A stretch of 64,000 bases of DNA from Acidobacteriota bacterium (lineage in GTDB: Bacteria; Acidobacteriota; Terriglobia; Terriglobales; Acidobacteriaceae): contig JAJYBU010000001.1 in the NCBI GenBank assembly GCA_021778845.1, forward strand, positions 62,001-126,000, written 5' to 3'. A program made the position numbers and the translations under genes. Each line of letters starts with the position of its first letter. Position 1 is the first letter of the stretch. The notes beneath the pieces are model-generated. The model made no database searches and had not been told where the DNA came from. It worked only from the letters and a program-made list of their open reading frames with translations. This document shows positions 17,215 to 27,135 of this stretch, one piece after another.

Positions 17215-18825
17215 ATGCCTGACGACATCCCCAGCCTCGCCGATCTCCGCCGCACCCGCACGCGCCGCACCTCCGCGCGCACGGCCCAGCCCAGCGCGAC
17301 GCCCTCCCTCTTCGACCTCACGCCAGAGGCCAAACCCTCCCCGTCCGCACCGGACTCACCGCAGAACGCAACGCAGGATCAGGACGTCACCGCCGCCGAT
17401 ATCCTCGCCGAGCAATCCCGCGCCCTCCGCACCCCGGCCGCATCACCGGCATCAAAGCCCGCCCCGCCCGCGAAGGCCTCCGCGCAGGATCTCTCGCCCG
17501 CCGCGCAGGGCGTCTTCAGCGTAGGCGAACTCGTCCGGCGCGTCCGCTCGCTCGTCGAGCACACCCACCACCACGTCACCGTCGAAGGCGAAATCTCCAA
17601 CTGGCGGCCAGCGGCCAGCGGCCACTGCTACTTCACGCTCAAGGACGCCGAGGCTCAACTCTCCATCGTCCTCTTCCGCCGTCAGGCGGCGCTGCTCCGC
17701 TTCCGCGCCAAAGACGGCGACGCAGTCCGCATCTCCGGCTCGCTCTCCGTCTATGAGTCACGCGGCCAGCTCCAGCTCGTCGCCGAGACCATGCAGCAAA
17801 CGGGCCTCGGCGCATTGCTCGCCGCCACGCAAGCCCTCAAAGACCGCCTCCGCCGCGAGGGCCTCTTCGAGAACGCGCGACCGCTGCCACCCTTCCCCCG
17901 CTGCATCGGCGTCGTCACCAGCCTGCAGGGCGCGGCGCTGCGCGACATCGTCAAGGTCTGCCGCCGCCGTCACTCCTCGGTCCGCATCCTCATCTATCCC
18001 GCCGCCGTGCAAGGCCCCAACTGCCCCTCCGAAGTCGCCGCCGGCGTCCACTGGTTTTCCACCCATCCTGAGCGCGTTGACGTCGTCCTCGTAGCCCGCG
18101 GCGGCGGCTCCTGGGAAGACCTCCACGGCTTCGACGCCGAGATCGTCGCCCGCTCCATCGCCGCCTGCTCCATCCCCGTCATCACCGGCATCGGTCACGC
18201 CACCGACACCACCATCGCCGACGCCGCCGCCGATCTCCACGCCCCCACTCCCTCCGCCGCCGCCGAACTCCTCACCGCCGCCCAGCACACCATCGCCGAC
18301 CGCCTCACCCGCCTCCACGCCAGCCTCACCCGCGCCAGCCGCTACAACCTCCTCCGCTTCCGCCAGCATCTCGCCAGCCTCACCGCGGACTCCATCCTCC
18401 GCCGCGCCCGCACCACCTTCGAGCGCCGCGCCCAGCATCTCGACGACCTCACCTACCGCGCCGAAACATCCCTCAACCGCACCCTCCGCACCCGCAGCAC
18501 GCGCCTCGCGCAGCTTGAAATGCGCCTCCGCCGCCAGCACATCTCCCTGCGCCTGGCCAACGACGCGCACCGCTTCCAATCCCTCCAGCAGCGCCTGCAA
18601 TCGGCGCGCACCACGCCCTTCCTCAGCGCCCACAACCGCCTGGCCCACGCCACCTCGCAACTCGAAGCGCTCAGCCCGCTGCGCGTCCTCGACCGCGGTT
18701 ACGCTCTCGTGTACGGTCCCAACGGCAAGCTCCTCCGCAACGCCACCGAAGCCCCCGCCGGCACCGCCATCACCGCCCATCTGGCCCACGGCCGTCTCCG
18801 CGCCAAGGTCACCAGCACCGAATAG
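17215..18825 (+). CDS. xseA: Exodeoxyribonuclease VII large subunit
   Basis: The large subunit of exonuclease VII, which degrades single-stranded DNA into oligonucleotides in mismatch repair and recombination. From the ATG at 17215 it has 536 residues. About 95 Pro/Ala/Thr-rich residues precede the OB-fold (FSVGELVRRVRSLVE; VEGEISNWRPAASGHCYFTL), which is a longer N-terminus than in E. coli. The catalytic domain shows VVLVARGGGSWEDL, then GIGHATDTTIAD and APTPSAAAEL, with helical coiled-coil text to the end. The usual GIGHETD is GIGHATD here. No xseB is adjacent. A TTG at 17173 is a less likely start. Confidence 0.9.
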   Translation: MPDDIPSLADLRRTRTRRTSARTAQPSATPSLFDLTPEAKPSPSAPDSPQNATQDQDVTAADILAEQSRALRTPAASPASKPAPPAKASAQDLSPAAQGVFSVGELVRRVRSLVEHTHHHVTVEGEISNWRPAASGHCYFTLKDAEAQLSIVLFRRQAALLRFRAKDGDAVRISGSLSVYESRGQLQLVAETMQQTGLGALLAATQALKDRLRREGLFENARPLPPFPRCIGVVTSLQGAALRDIVKVCRRRHSSVRILIYPAAVQGPNCPSEVAAGVHWFSTHPERVDVVLVARGGGSWEDLHGFDAEIVARSIAACSIPVITGIGHATDTTIADAAADLHAPTPSAAAELLTAAQHTIADRLTRLHASLTRASRYNLLRFRQHLASLTADSILRRARTTFERRAQHLDDLTYRAETSLNRTLRTRSTRLAQLEMRLRRQHISLRLANDAHRFQSLQQRLQSARTTPFLSAHNRLAHATSQLEALSPLRVLDRGYALVYGPNGKLLRNATEAPAGTAITAHLAHGRLRAKVTSTE

Positions 18826-19318
18826 CCCCGCACCCCGATCGCCCCGGCATCTACTTCTTCGCCGCAAACGCCGCACGAAACTCGCTCGCACCCGCAACCA
18901 TGCCAGCAACCACGCGAAGCCCCTCTCCATCCGCGCAGCCTCTCAGGATGTGTCAAGCCCCCTCGACCTCCAGAAGCCACCAAAACCCCTATCAACACTG
19001 GCGATTTATATTTACAGAACCTGGCATACTTACCCCTCCCACATCGGTAAAATAGAAGTAGACCCAAATCCATCCAGCCCGGCACCCCGCGCAACGGACA
19101 GCCACACGAAGCCTCTCGCCGCCCGCGCAGGACTCGGGCTTTCGTCTTTTGCCGCGAGACAGAGAAGCCGGACTGCCACAAGTCCGGCCTCATCCCCCTT
19201 GCGCTCAAGACTTTGAGTCCAAAAGTACCCCGGGGGGAGCCCCCCACCCGGCACTGGCCCTTACCGCGCTCATCCACTAGCATCAGTAGTTAGACATCAA
19301 AGCGCCCAAAGGATCAGC
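18826..19318. repeat. Intergenic region with a degenerate copy of the 49/61 kb repeat block
   Basis: No gene is seen in these 493 bp. CGCGAAGCCCCTC followed by TCCGCGCAG (18913-18938) and TGTCAAGCCCCC (18950-18961) match the order of words at 49137-49192. A following stretch around 19020-19065 (TGGCATACTTACCCC, then AAATAGAAGTAGACC) parallels the 49230-49275 text. A second GAAGCCTCTCGCC/CCCGCGCAGGAC word lies at 19108-19133. A hairpin GCCGGACT-gccaca-AGTCCGGC occupies 19167-19188. TACCCCGGGGGG near 19226 resembles the G/C runs that end the other blocks. Confidence 0.6.
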
Positions 19319-20665
19319 ATGCGGAAGTTGTTTGGCACGGACGGAATACGAGCGGTCGCCGGTGAAGCACCGCTGGACAAGCGCACCATCTACACAGTCG
19401 GCGTCGCGCTCGCCACCAGACTTGGCGAAACGCACCAGCCCGTTCGCATCGTCATGGGCATGGACACCCGCGAGAGCTGTCATTGGATCGCCGCCACGCT
19501 CGCCGCCGGTCTTCGCGCCGCCGGTGCCGACGTCACCTCCGCCGGCATTATCACCACCCCGGCCATCGCCTTCCTGGCCCGCAAGCACGGCTTCTCCGCC
19601 GGCGTCGTCATCTCCGCCAGCCACAATCCCTGGCAGGACAACGGCATCAAAATCTTCGGCCACAACGGCTACAAGCTCCCCGACGAAGTCGAACTCGGCA
19701 TTGAGCAGGAGATCACCCGCGTCCTCGCCACCAACCCAACGCTCCCCGAAGACCCAACCCTGCCCGAGGTCAACGAGGCCTACCGCGCCGACTACATCCG
19801 CTTCCTCCTCGAAGCCGTCCCCAACCTCTCCCTCGACAACCGCCGCATCGTCCTCGACTGCGCTAACGGAGCCGCCAGCGCCGTCGCCCCGCAACTCTTC
19901 GACTCCCTCCACGGCACCGTCGAGGTCACCCACGCTTCGCCCAACGGCCGCAACATCAACGAGCACTGCGGCGCCCTCCACCCCGAGATCGTCGCCGCCC
20001 AGGTTAAAGTCTCCGGCGCCTCCATGGGCATCACCTTCGACGGCGATGCCGACCGCGCCCTCTTCGCCGACGAGCGCGGCAACGTCGTCAACGGTGACGC
20101 CGTCATGCTCGCCTGCGCCCGCGACCTCCAGGCCCGCGGCGAACTCGCCAACAACCTCGTCGTCGCCACCACCATGTCCAACATGGGCCTCGAAGCCGCC
20201 TTCGCCCGCTCCGGCATCCGCATGCTCCGCGCCCCCGTAGGCGACAAGTACGTCCTCGAAGAGATGCGCAACTCCGGCGCCTCGCTCGGCGGCGAGCAGT
20301 CCGGCCATATCCTCTTCCCCGCCATCGCCACCACCGGCGACGGCCTCCTCACCGCCCTCCTGGTCCTCGACCTCGTGCACCGCAGCGGCAAGCCACTCGG
20401 TGAACTCATCGCCGACCTAACCCATTACCCGCAAATAATCGTCAACGTAAAAGTCCGCGAGAAGCTTCCGCTCGACACCTTCCCCGCCATCGCCGCCGCC
20501 ATCGCCGCCGCAGAAGCCGACCTCGCCACCACCGGCCGCGTCGTCATCCGCTACTCCGGCACCGAAGCCCTGGCCCGCGTCATGATCGAAGCCGAAAGCG
20601 CCGAAGCCATGCACCACCACGCCACCACCATCGCTAACGCCATCCGCTCCGAGCTCGGCGCGTAA
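19319..20665 (+). CDS. glmM: Phosphoglucosamine mutase
   Basis: Interconverts glucosamine-6-phosphate and glucosamine-1-phosphate in the cytoplasm, on the route to UDP-GlcNAc for peptidoglycan and LPS. The 448-residue length is standard. It starts FGTDGIRAVAGEAPLD, has the phosphoserine loop VISASHNPWQDNGIK (about residue 100), the metal loop FDGDADRALF (about residue 240), the sugar-binding GGEQSGHILF and the phosphate-binding RYSGTEALARVMIE near the end. The ATG has AAAGGA upstream. It is convergent with polA, with only 31 bp between the stops. Confidence 0.95.
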   Translation: MRKLFGTDGIRAVAGEAPLDKRTIYTVGVALATRLGETHQPVRIVMGMDTRESCHWIAATLAAGLRAAGADVTSAGIITTPAIAFLARKHGFSAGVVISASHNPWQDNGIKIFGHNGYKLPDEVELGIEQEITRVLATNPTLPEDPTLPEVNEAYRADYIRFLLEAVPNLSLDNRRIVLDCANGAASAVAPQLFDSLHGTVEVTHASPNGRNINEHCGALHPEIVAAQVKVSGASMGITFDGDADRALFADERGNVVNGDAVMLACARDLQARGELANNLVVATTMSNMGLEAAFARSGIRMLRAPVGDKYVLEEMRNSGASLGGEQSGHILFPAIATTGDGLLTALLVLDLVHRSGKPLGELIADLTHYPQIIVNVKVREKLPLDTFPAIAAAIAAAEADLATTGRVVIRYSGTEALARVMIEAESAEAMHHHATTIANAIRSELGA

Positions 20666-20696
20666 CCACCGCGTCGGCGTCCTTTCAAAGAATGAA

Positions 20697-23654
20697 TTAC
20701 TTGATGTCTCTCCAGTTCTTTCCCAACCCAACCTCAGCGACAATCGGCACCGAGAACGTCGCTGCCGATTCCATCTCCCGCTTCACCAACTCCTGCATCT
20801 GCTCCGCCTCTTCCGGCACCACATCGAACAGCAGCTCATCATGCACCTGCAGCGTCATCGCCGACTTCAACTTCCGCTCGCGCATCGCCTGATCGATCCG
20901 CAGCATCGCAATCTTGATCAGGTCCGCAGCCGTTCCCTGTAGCGGCGTATTGATCGCGGTCCGTTCCGCAAACCCACGCTGATTCGGATTACGCGACTGA
21001 ATATCCGGGATCGGCCGCACGCGTCCAAACGCAGTCCGCACGGACTGATCGCGCCGCACCCTCTCCAGCGTCCGCTCAATAAACGCGGCAACGCCTTTGT
21101 ACCGCTCGAAGTACCGCTCGATATACTCCTTTGCCGTTCGCTGATCGATGCCCAACTGCGCGGCCAGCCCAAACGGACTGATCCCATAGACGATCCCGAA
21201 GTTTACCGCCTTCGCCCGCGCACGCGTCTCTTTATCCATCGTCTCCGCATCCACCCCGAAGACCTCCGCAGCCGTCAGCGTATGAATGTCCTTGCCTGTC
21301 CGATACGCGTCCAACAGCAGCGGGTCCTGCGAGAAGTGCGCCATCAGCCGCAGCTCAACCTGCGAGTAGTCTGCCGACATCAGCAGATTCCCCGGCGCTG
21401 CAACAAACGCCGCGCGGATCTGCTTCCCCAGCTCTGTCCGCACCGGAATATTCTGCAGATTCGGATTCGTCGACGACAATCTTCCCGTCGCTGTTCCCAC
21501 CTGGTTGAACGTCGTATGAATCCGTCCATTCGCATCCACCAGTGTCGGTAGCGCGTCAAGATACGTACCCTTCAGCTTCTGCAGTTGTCGATACTCCAGC
21601 ACCAGCGCCGGCACCTCATGATGTTGCGCCAGGTCCTCCAAGATATCCTGCGCAGTAGAAATCACCTTGCCCTTGCCATGCTTCATAGGCTTCGGCAGAT
21701 CCATCCTGTTGAACAGCACATCACCCAACTGCTTCGGTGAATTGATATTGAACCGATGACCCGAGCTTGCGTACACGCGCTCCGCCAGGTCATCGATCGT
21801 CACAGCAAGCCGCGAACTCATCTCCCGCAGCACATCACTATCAACCGCAACTCCCACTTCCTCCATCCGCAGCAACACCGGCACCAGCGGCAAATCCAGC
21901 AGCCGATACACATCCTCCAGCGTCGACTCCTCGTTCAACTCACTCGACGCTTCCCGCTTCACCGCAGCAGTCACAGCACTCGCGGCCTTCGGCTCTTTAT
22001 CCGCGAACAACATCCCCGGCGTAATCGCACCACCCAATCCCGGCTCATCGCGTAGTAACTCTCTCGGCTGCGCAACCGCGGCCTCCTCCATCTGCTCGCC
22101 CAACGTCTTCGCCAGCCGCACCACCGCAGCCGCCGCTTCCGCCAGTCGCTTCGGATCGCTGGGATTTTCCTTTGTTGGCTGATGCTTCAACGCCAGACTC
22201 GTAGTCCGCGCGGCCATATCTACCAGCGTGTGCGAACTATGCGTAGGGTTCAGCAGATAGCTCTCCAGCATCACATCCGTAATCGAGCCTGCCAACTCCA
22301 CGCCATGCGGTTCCAGCGCCCGCAGCACCGCCTTCAGATCATGCACCTGCTTCGGCAGCGTGGCATCCTCCAGCGCCTCACGCATCCCCGGCGCATCCAG
22401 CGACACCTCCACCGCATACCCCGCCGTCACCGCCAACCCTACCCGAACCTTCCCATCAGGGAGCATTGCAGCCGACTTCGCAGCTCCCATCGCCGCAGGC
22501 TCCGGCCCTCCAAACAACGACATCGTCTGCGCAGGCTCGGGCTCCACTTCCACCTCCGCATCCGCAGCTTCTGCAATAATCTCTTCCACATTCGCCTGCG
22601 CATTCGCAGCCAGCGCAATCGCCAGATGCCCCGCACTCCGTGCCTCCGCCAACAGCTTCGTCAACTCCTCCGGGCTCGCGTTTACGTTGTAGCTCGTCGC
22701 CACCGCATCCACATCCGGTGCCAGGTCCTTGAGCATCGTCGTAAACTCAAGCTCCGTGAACAGCGCCCGGCATGCAGCATTATCCACCGGCCGCGTTCGC
22801 ATCGCGTCGAGCGAAAACTCAATCGGCACCGACGTATGAATCGTCACCAACTCCTTCGAAAGCAAAATATTCTCGCGATTATTCTGCAGCGATTCGCGAT
22901 ACGTCTTCTTTCTCACCTCAGCCGCATGGTCCAGCGCACCCTCCACCGTGCCGAACTGCTGAATCAACTCCACCGACCCCTTATCCCCTATCCCCGGCGC
23001 ACCCGGAATATTATCGACCGCATCCCCACGCAGCGCCATCACGTCGATCACGCGCTCTGGTGGTACTCCGAGAACGTGCTCTACACCTTTCGCATCGAGA
23101 ATCAGATTGTCTTTCGTCGGATTCAGAATTGACACGCTCTCATTCACAAGCTGCATCATGTCTTTGTCCGACGACACGACAAACACCTTGTGCCCCATCT
23201 CCGCCAGCCTGCAGCTCAGCGTGCCAATCACGTCATCGGCCTCGAACCCTTCGTAGTACAAAATCGGAATCCGAAACGCTTCCAGCGCCCTCCGAATATA
23301 CGGCTGCTGTTGGATCAAATCCGGTGGCGTCTCTGCGCGATTCGCCTTGTAGCCCGCATACTCCACCGTCTCAAACTGCTGCGTCTTGATATTGAACTTC
23401 CGCACGCCCTTCATCTGCATTGCGAGCTCATCGCGCAGCAGCGGCGCCCCCACGTCATACACCGCTGCAAGATATTCGGGCTTGAAATCCGCGCGCAGCT
23501 TATTGATCATGTTCACAAAAACATACGTCGCAGCAGTCGGAATCCCCGTCCGCGTGGTCATCGGTCTCATGCGAGCCATCGCGTGATACGCCCGAAAGAT
23601 AAAGGCCATGGAGTCGAGCAGATAAATCGGTGGTTTGTCGCTGTGTGTTGTCAT
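20697..23654 (-). CDS. polA: DNA polymerase I
   Basis: Fills gaps and removes RNA primers during replication and repair. The 985 residues hold a 5'-nuclease domain (1 to about 290; FEADDVIGTLSCRLAEMGHK, SSDKDMMQL, GVPPERVIDVMALRGD), a degenerate 3'-5' exonuclease-like region (about 330-560) and a family A polymerase domain with motif A (MSADYSQVELRLMAHFSQ), motif B (KAVNFGIVYGISPFG) and motif C (LQVHDELLFDV). The D-x-E, N-x3-D and Y-x3-D proofreading residues are not recognisable, so proofreading is probably lost. ATG 23654 with AAAGAG upstream is preferred over the ATG at 23687, which touches the queA stop. Confidence 0.95.
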   Translation of the reverse strand: MTTHSDKPPIYLLDSMAFIFRAYHAMARMRPMTTRTGIPTAATYVFVNMINKLRADFKPEYLAAVYDVGAPLLRDELAMQMKGVRKFNIKTQQFETVEYAGYKANRAETPPDLIQQQPYIRRALEAFRIPILYYEGFEADDVIGTLSCRLAEMGHKVFVVSSDKDMMQLVNESVSILNPTKDNLILDAKGVEHVLGVPPERVIDVMALRGDAVDNIPGAPGIGDKGSVELIQQFGTVEGALDHAAEVRKKTYRESLQNNRENILLSKELVTIHTSVPIEFSLDAMRTRPVDNAACRALFTELEFTTMLKDLAPDVDAVATSYNVNASPEELTKLLAEARSAGHLAIALAANAQANVEEIIAEAADAEVEVEPEPAQTMSLFGGPEPAAMGAAKSAAMLPDGKVRVGLAVTAGYAVEVSLDAPGMREALEDATLPKQVHDLKAVLRALEPHGVELAGSITDVMLESYLLNPTHSSHTLVDMAARTTSLALKHQPTKENPSDPKRLAEAAAAVVRLAKTLGEQMEEAAVAQPRELLRDEPGLGGAITPGMLFADKEPKAASAVTAAVKREASSELNEESTLEDVYRLLDLPLVPVLLRMEEVGVAVDSDVLREMSSRLAVTIDDLAERVYASSGHRFNINSPKQLGDVLFNRMDLPKPMKHGKGKVISTAQDILEDLAQHHEVPALVLEYRQLQKLKGTYLDALPTLVDANGRIHTTFNQVGTATGRLSSTNPNLQNIPVRTELGKQIRAAFVAAPGNLLMSADYSQVELRLMAHFSQDPLLLDAYRTGKDIHTLTAAEVFGVDAETMDKETRARAKAVNFGIVYGISPFGLAAQLGIDQRTAKEYIERYFERYKGVAAFIERTLERVRRDQSVRTAFGRVRPIPDIQSRNPNQRGFAERTAINTPLQGTAADLIKIAMLRIDQAMRERKLKSAMTLQVHDELLFDVVPEEAEQMQELVKREMESAATFSVPIVAEVGLGKNWRDIK

Positions 23655-23687
23655 GGGTCTCTTTCGATTGGATGCTGCACGTTGCAT

Positions 23688-24818
23688 CTAGAGAATCAGC
23701 ATACAGTCGCCGTACGAAAAAAACCTGTACCGCTGCTCGACCGCGTGGGCATAAGCGGCAAGCACGTTCTCCCGTCCCGCAAACGCCGACACCAGCATCA
23801 ACAGCGTCGACTCCGGCAGATGAAAATTAGTCAGCAGCCCACCTACCACCTTGAACTCCGCGCCAGGCGACAAAAATAAACTCGTACTCCCCGAGTGCGC
23901 CTCAAACGCCGTCTCTATCGGCCTCCCAGCACGCTCTGCTTCGCGAGCCACATGTTCCAGCGTGCGTGTACTCGTCGTCCCCGCCGCGATAATCCGTCGC
24001 CCCTCCACGCGCGCGCGGTTCACCGCCGCCGCCGTCTCCGCAGAAATCGTATAGCTCTCCGCATGCAGCTTGATCTCCTCCGTCCGCTCTGCACGCACCG
24101 GCTGAAACGTCCCCAGTCCCACATGCAGCGTCAGCGTCGCAATCTCCACACCACGCACCCGCAGTTGCTCCAGGATCTCCGGCGTAAAGTGCAGCCCAGC
24201 CGTCGGTGCTGCCGAAGACCCACGAGCCTCTGCGCTCCCCAGCGGCCGAGAATACACCGTCTGATACCGCTCCCGATCCTCCGCCCGATCCGGCGCATCC
24301 TTCGCTCGATGGATATACGGCGGCAGCGGCAGATGCCCAATCCGCTCCAGCGCCGCATGGAAATCATCGACCGCAGCGAACCGCAGCGTCCGCTCGCCAA
24401 ACTCGCCCACGCCGATCACCTCGGCCCGCAACACGGCCTCATCCGACCCCTGCGCAGCAAACAGCAGCATCTCCCCAACCTGCACCTTCTTCGCCGGCCT
24501 CACCAGTGCAGACCACTCGTTCGCCCCCGCCAGTCGCTCGGTCAGCAGCACCTCCACCAACCCGCTCGGCGCCGGTGACTTCTCCTGCGTCATTAACCCG
24601 GCGCGCGTCGCATACAGCCGCGCAGGAATCACTCGCGAATCATTCAGTACCAGAAGATCGCCCGGCTGCAACAGCGACGGCAGATCACCAAAACTCCGAT
24701 CGGCAAACGCCCCCCTGCCGCGATCGAGCGTCAACATGCGGCTCGTCCCCCGCACCTCGGGTGGCCGCTGCGCAATCAATTCTTCAGGAAGGTTGTAGTT
24801 GAACTCCGAGACAAGCAT
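23688..24818 (-). CDS. queA: S-adenosylmethionine:tRNA ribosyltransferase-isomerase
   Basis: Transfers and isomerises the ribosyl part of S-adenosylmethionine to make epoxyqueuosine at the wobble base of tRNAs with GUN anticodons. The 376 residues begin [16 protein letters not shown], a clear QueA start, and include [52 protein letters not shown] and, near the end, [17 protein letters not shown]. It lies just upstream of polA on the same strand, with essentially no gap, and 14 bp downstream of the acyltransferase gene, so it is part of a minus-strand run. Cytoplasmic. Confidence 0.95.
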   Translation of the reverse strand: MLVSEFNYNLPEELIAQRPPEVRGTSRMLTLDRGRGAFADRSFGDLPSLLQPGDLLVLNDSRVIPARLYATRAGLMTQEKSPAPSGLVEVLLTERLAGANEWSALVRPAKKVQVGEMLLFAAQGSDEAVLRAEVIGVGEFGERTLRFAAVDDFHAALERIGHLPLPPYIHRAKDAPDRAEDRERYQTVYSRPLGSAEARGSSAAPTAGLHFTPEILEQLRVRGVEIATLTLHVGLGTFQPVRAERTEEIKLHAESYTISAETAAAVNRARVEGRRIIAAGTTSTRTLEHVAREAERAGRPIETAFEAHSGSTSLFLSPGAEFKVVGGLLTNFHLPESTLLMLVSAFAGRENVLAAYAHAVEQRYRFFSYGDCMLIL

Positions 24819-24832
24819 CCGCTCTCACGATC

Positions 24833-25471
24833 CTAAGCACTTTGCGACGAGGACATCGCCACAGCCTCATCCAACGCCCTCTGCACCAACTCCAGCTCCG
24901 GCGCCACATGCGCCGGCCATCCAAACGTCACAGTTGCAAACGGCTTCGGAATCTTAAAACTGTCCCAGCTCTTCAATTGCCACGAACGCGATGGCTCCCC
25001 ATGAAACGCTCCAATCCAGGCCGCCCCCGTCAACTCTGCAAGATGCACCGGTCCAGCCTTCGCTATCCGTGCCGGCCCCTTCGGCCCATCCGCCGTAAAG
25101 GCACATCGATGTCCCTCCGCGTATGCCTGCTGCATTCCACGCAGTGCGCCCGCTCCGCCGCGCGTGCTTGATCCCCGCACCGCACGAAATCCAAGCAGTT
25201 CCACCGTCCGCGCTATCAACTCGCCATCGAACGAATGCGAGATCAGGATGGCAATATCCATATCTCGAAACCGATGCGCACACGTCAGCAGCGCGCAGTG
25301 CCAAAACGCAAAGATCGTTGGACCAGGCAGAGTATCGCCATTCGGTGTCCCCGGCGCATTCACATCGCGATAGCGCAGCGTCACACCAATCACGCGCACC
25401 AACAGCGCCACCATCGGCGGCACCATGGCGAGCAGCAATCTCTGTTTGCGCGTGAACAAATGCACTTCCAA
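24833..25471 (-). CDS. DUF374 lysophospholipid acyltransferase-like protein
   Basis: A 212-residue protein of the LPLAT superfamily, DUF374 branch. The catalytic-type motif is FAFWHCALL (H in place of the H-x4-D start), followed by ISHSFDGELIARTVELLGF, RGSSTRGGAGALRGM and FTADGPKGPARIAKAG, which is the family signature. One hydrophobic N-terminal segment (LLLAMVPPMVALLVRVIGV) should anchor it in the inner membrane. Family members acylate lipid A precursors or lysophospholipids; the acceptor is not evident here. It follows the GMC oxidoreductase gene at 24 bp spacing. Confidence 0.82.
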   Translation of the reverse strand: MEVHLFTRKQRLLLAMVPPMVALLVRVIGVTLRYRDVNAPGTPNGDTLPGPTIFAFWHCALLTCAHRFRDMDIAILISHSFDGELIARTVELLGFRAVRGSSTRGGAGALRGMQQAYAEGHRCAFTADGPKGPARIAKAGPVHLAELTGAAWIGAFHGEPSRSWQLKSWDSFKIPKPFATVTFGWPAHVAPELELVQRALDEAVAMSSSQSA

Positions 25472-25495
25472 GAGTGTATCTGCTGCGCCATCGCG

Positions 25496-27100
25496 TCAGC
25501 GAATTTCACTCGCCAGCCGCCCGATGAGCCGCTCGGCCAGCCTCAGCGACAGCGCCATCATCGTCAGCGTCGGCAACTGCGCGCCACCATCGGGAAACGT
25601 TGATGCACCGGCAATTGAAAGATTTTCCACCCCGTGCACCGTCATCTCCGTATCCACCACGCTGGTGCGCGGATCGCTCCCCATGCACGTCCCACCCATC
25701 GCATGCCGCGCGTCTTCGAGTCCCGCCAGCGGTTCATCCTCGGCGAGCATCTCCGCCGACCATTCCACCCCGCTCAACTCCATCGCCTCAAACTGTGCCT
25801 TCAGATGCGCCGCGTACCTGCGCATCGTTCCCAACTCCTGCGCTGTTACACGCCAGTCCACCACCACCTGCGGCAACCCATACGCATCCATCTCTTGCCC
25901 CAGCGTAATCCGCGACCTCGACGGCACATCCTGCACCACATTGAATTGCAGTTGCAACATCGCTCGATCCGAGATGAACCGCCGATGTTGCAGCTTCGCG
26001 CCCAGAGCCATCCGCGCACCCTCCAGCATTGCTCCCGGAATCTGCAACGCGTGGGCCGCCAGCCCCTTGCGTAGATCGCCTTTCTGCAACGACCTCATCA
26101 GTTGGCGCACCACGGCAATCCCCGATCCCTCCGGCTCGACGATCGCAACGTGCGCCAGGATCGGATTCAACTCCAGTCGCTCCCGCAGCCTGCGCGAGGC
26201 CTCCAGCTTCACGCTGTGCAGCGTGCCGCCACGCATGTCTGTCGCTCCACCGTTGAAGAAAACCCATGGTCGCAACTCGCTCACCACGCGCGCTCGCGCA
26301 GCTCCCTTCAGCGTCGCTGCGGGCAGTGTCACGTGGTCATGAAAGTTGCGCCCCACCTGATCATTCGCATTGCCCACACCCTCGGACGCAACGCTGCGCG
26401 AAGCCAGCAGCAGCCTTGAAGTCTCCACCGTTCCCGCCGCCAACACAAAGTGCTCCGCCTCAAAACGAATCCGCGCACCCGCCCGATTCCGCACGATCAC
26501 AGCCTCGATCCGCGTGCGCGAAGGTGCCAACAGCAACTCCACCACCTGCGCATGCAGGTACACCCTCGCGCGGTCCAGCAGTTCCTTGCCCAGCGTCGGC
26601 GCTAGATTTCGCCGCGGAAACGCCATCCACTTCGAGACTCGCGCGTCCACCTCCTGCAACTCCGTCAGCAGCCTCGGCAGCGGTGAGTGGATTGCAGCAA
26701 AAAAATCTGCCGCCTCAAACGGCAGCTCCCCCACCTCAAGCAACTGCTCGGCCTCTTCTGAAAACGGTACCAGCTCCTCCCACCCCACCGGCCACCCACG
26801 CGCAGCATCGCGCGACATCCCCAGCACCTGTCCGCCCCACCGCACCGACGATCCTCCGAAGACGCGAAACCGCTCCTCCGTGGTCCCCACATGCGTCTGC
26901 CCCTTCAGCGCCGCCGCTGCAAAGAGCCGCTGTTGACGCTCCTCAATTGCGTGCCCACCGGCCTCCAGCACCACCACGTCAATCCCACCGAGCGCGAGCT
27001 TCCGCGCCAGAATCAGCCCCGCAATCCCCGCACCCACCACGCACACTTGCGAGCGAACCGGCTCTATCGGTGCCTCTGTCGCGTCGAGATCGATCTCCAT
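25496..27100 (-). CDS. GMC-family FAD-dependent oxidoreductase
   Basis: A 534-residue flavoprotein of the glucose-methanol-choline family. The FAD-binding Rossmann motif is CVVGAGIAGLILARKL, then VVVLEAGG, near the N-terminus. GGSSVRWGGQVLG follows and FVLAAGTVETSRLLLAS lies mid-protein. The C-terminal part has the conserved NLSIAGASTFPDGGAQLPTL, with MGGTCMGSDPRTSVVDTEM before it, where family members place the catalytic His; the active-site histidine is not obvious here. The substrate, an alcohol or sugar, is unknown. No Tat or Sec signal is seen. ATG 27100 is chosen for its upstream GGGAG; a GTG at 27127 is in frame. Confidence 0.8.
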   Translation of the reverse strand: MEIDLDATEAPIEPVRSQVCVVGAGIAGLILARKLALGGIDVVVLEAGGHAIEERQQRLFAAAALKGQTHVGTTEERFRVFGGSSVRWGGQVLGMSRDAARGWPVGWEELVPFSEEAEQLLEVGELPFEAADFFAAIHSPLPRLLTELQEVDARVSKWMAFPRRNLAPTLGKELLDRARVYLHAQVVELLLAPSRTRIEAVIVRNRAGARIRFEAEHFVLAAGTVETSRLLLASRSVASEGVGNANDQVGRNFHDHVTLPAATLKGAARARVVSELRPWVFFNGGATDMRGGTLHSVKLEASRRLRERLELNPILAHVAIVEPEGSGIAVVRQLMRSLQKGDLRKGLAAHALQIPGAMLEGARMALGAKLQHRRFISDRAMLQLQFNVVQDVPSRSRITLGQEMDAYGLPQVVVDWRVTAQELGTMRRYAAHLKAQFEAMELSGVEWSAEMLAEDEPLAGLEDARHAMGGTCMGSDPRTSVVDTEMTVHGVENLSIAGASTFPDGGAQLPTLTMMALSLRLAERLIGRLASEIR

Positions 27101-27135
27101 GCCAGCGCTCCCATTGCGCCAGAGCACATCCTGCT

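Noticed and set aside
17758-18930. 390-residue frame opposite xseA
   Set aside because: Gly/Ala/Glu-rich low-complexity translation antisense to a clear gene; typical GC-skew artefact.
19167-19188. Small RNA gene around the GCCGGACT hairpin
   Set aside because: A single hairpin without promoter or other structure; more simply part of the repeat family or a weak terminator.
19283-20380. 365-residue frame opposite glmM
   Set aside because: Same reason: acidic, Gly-rich antisense text with no domain.
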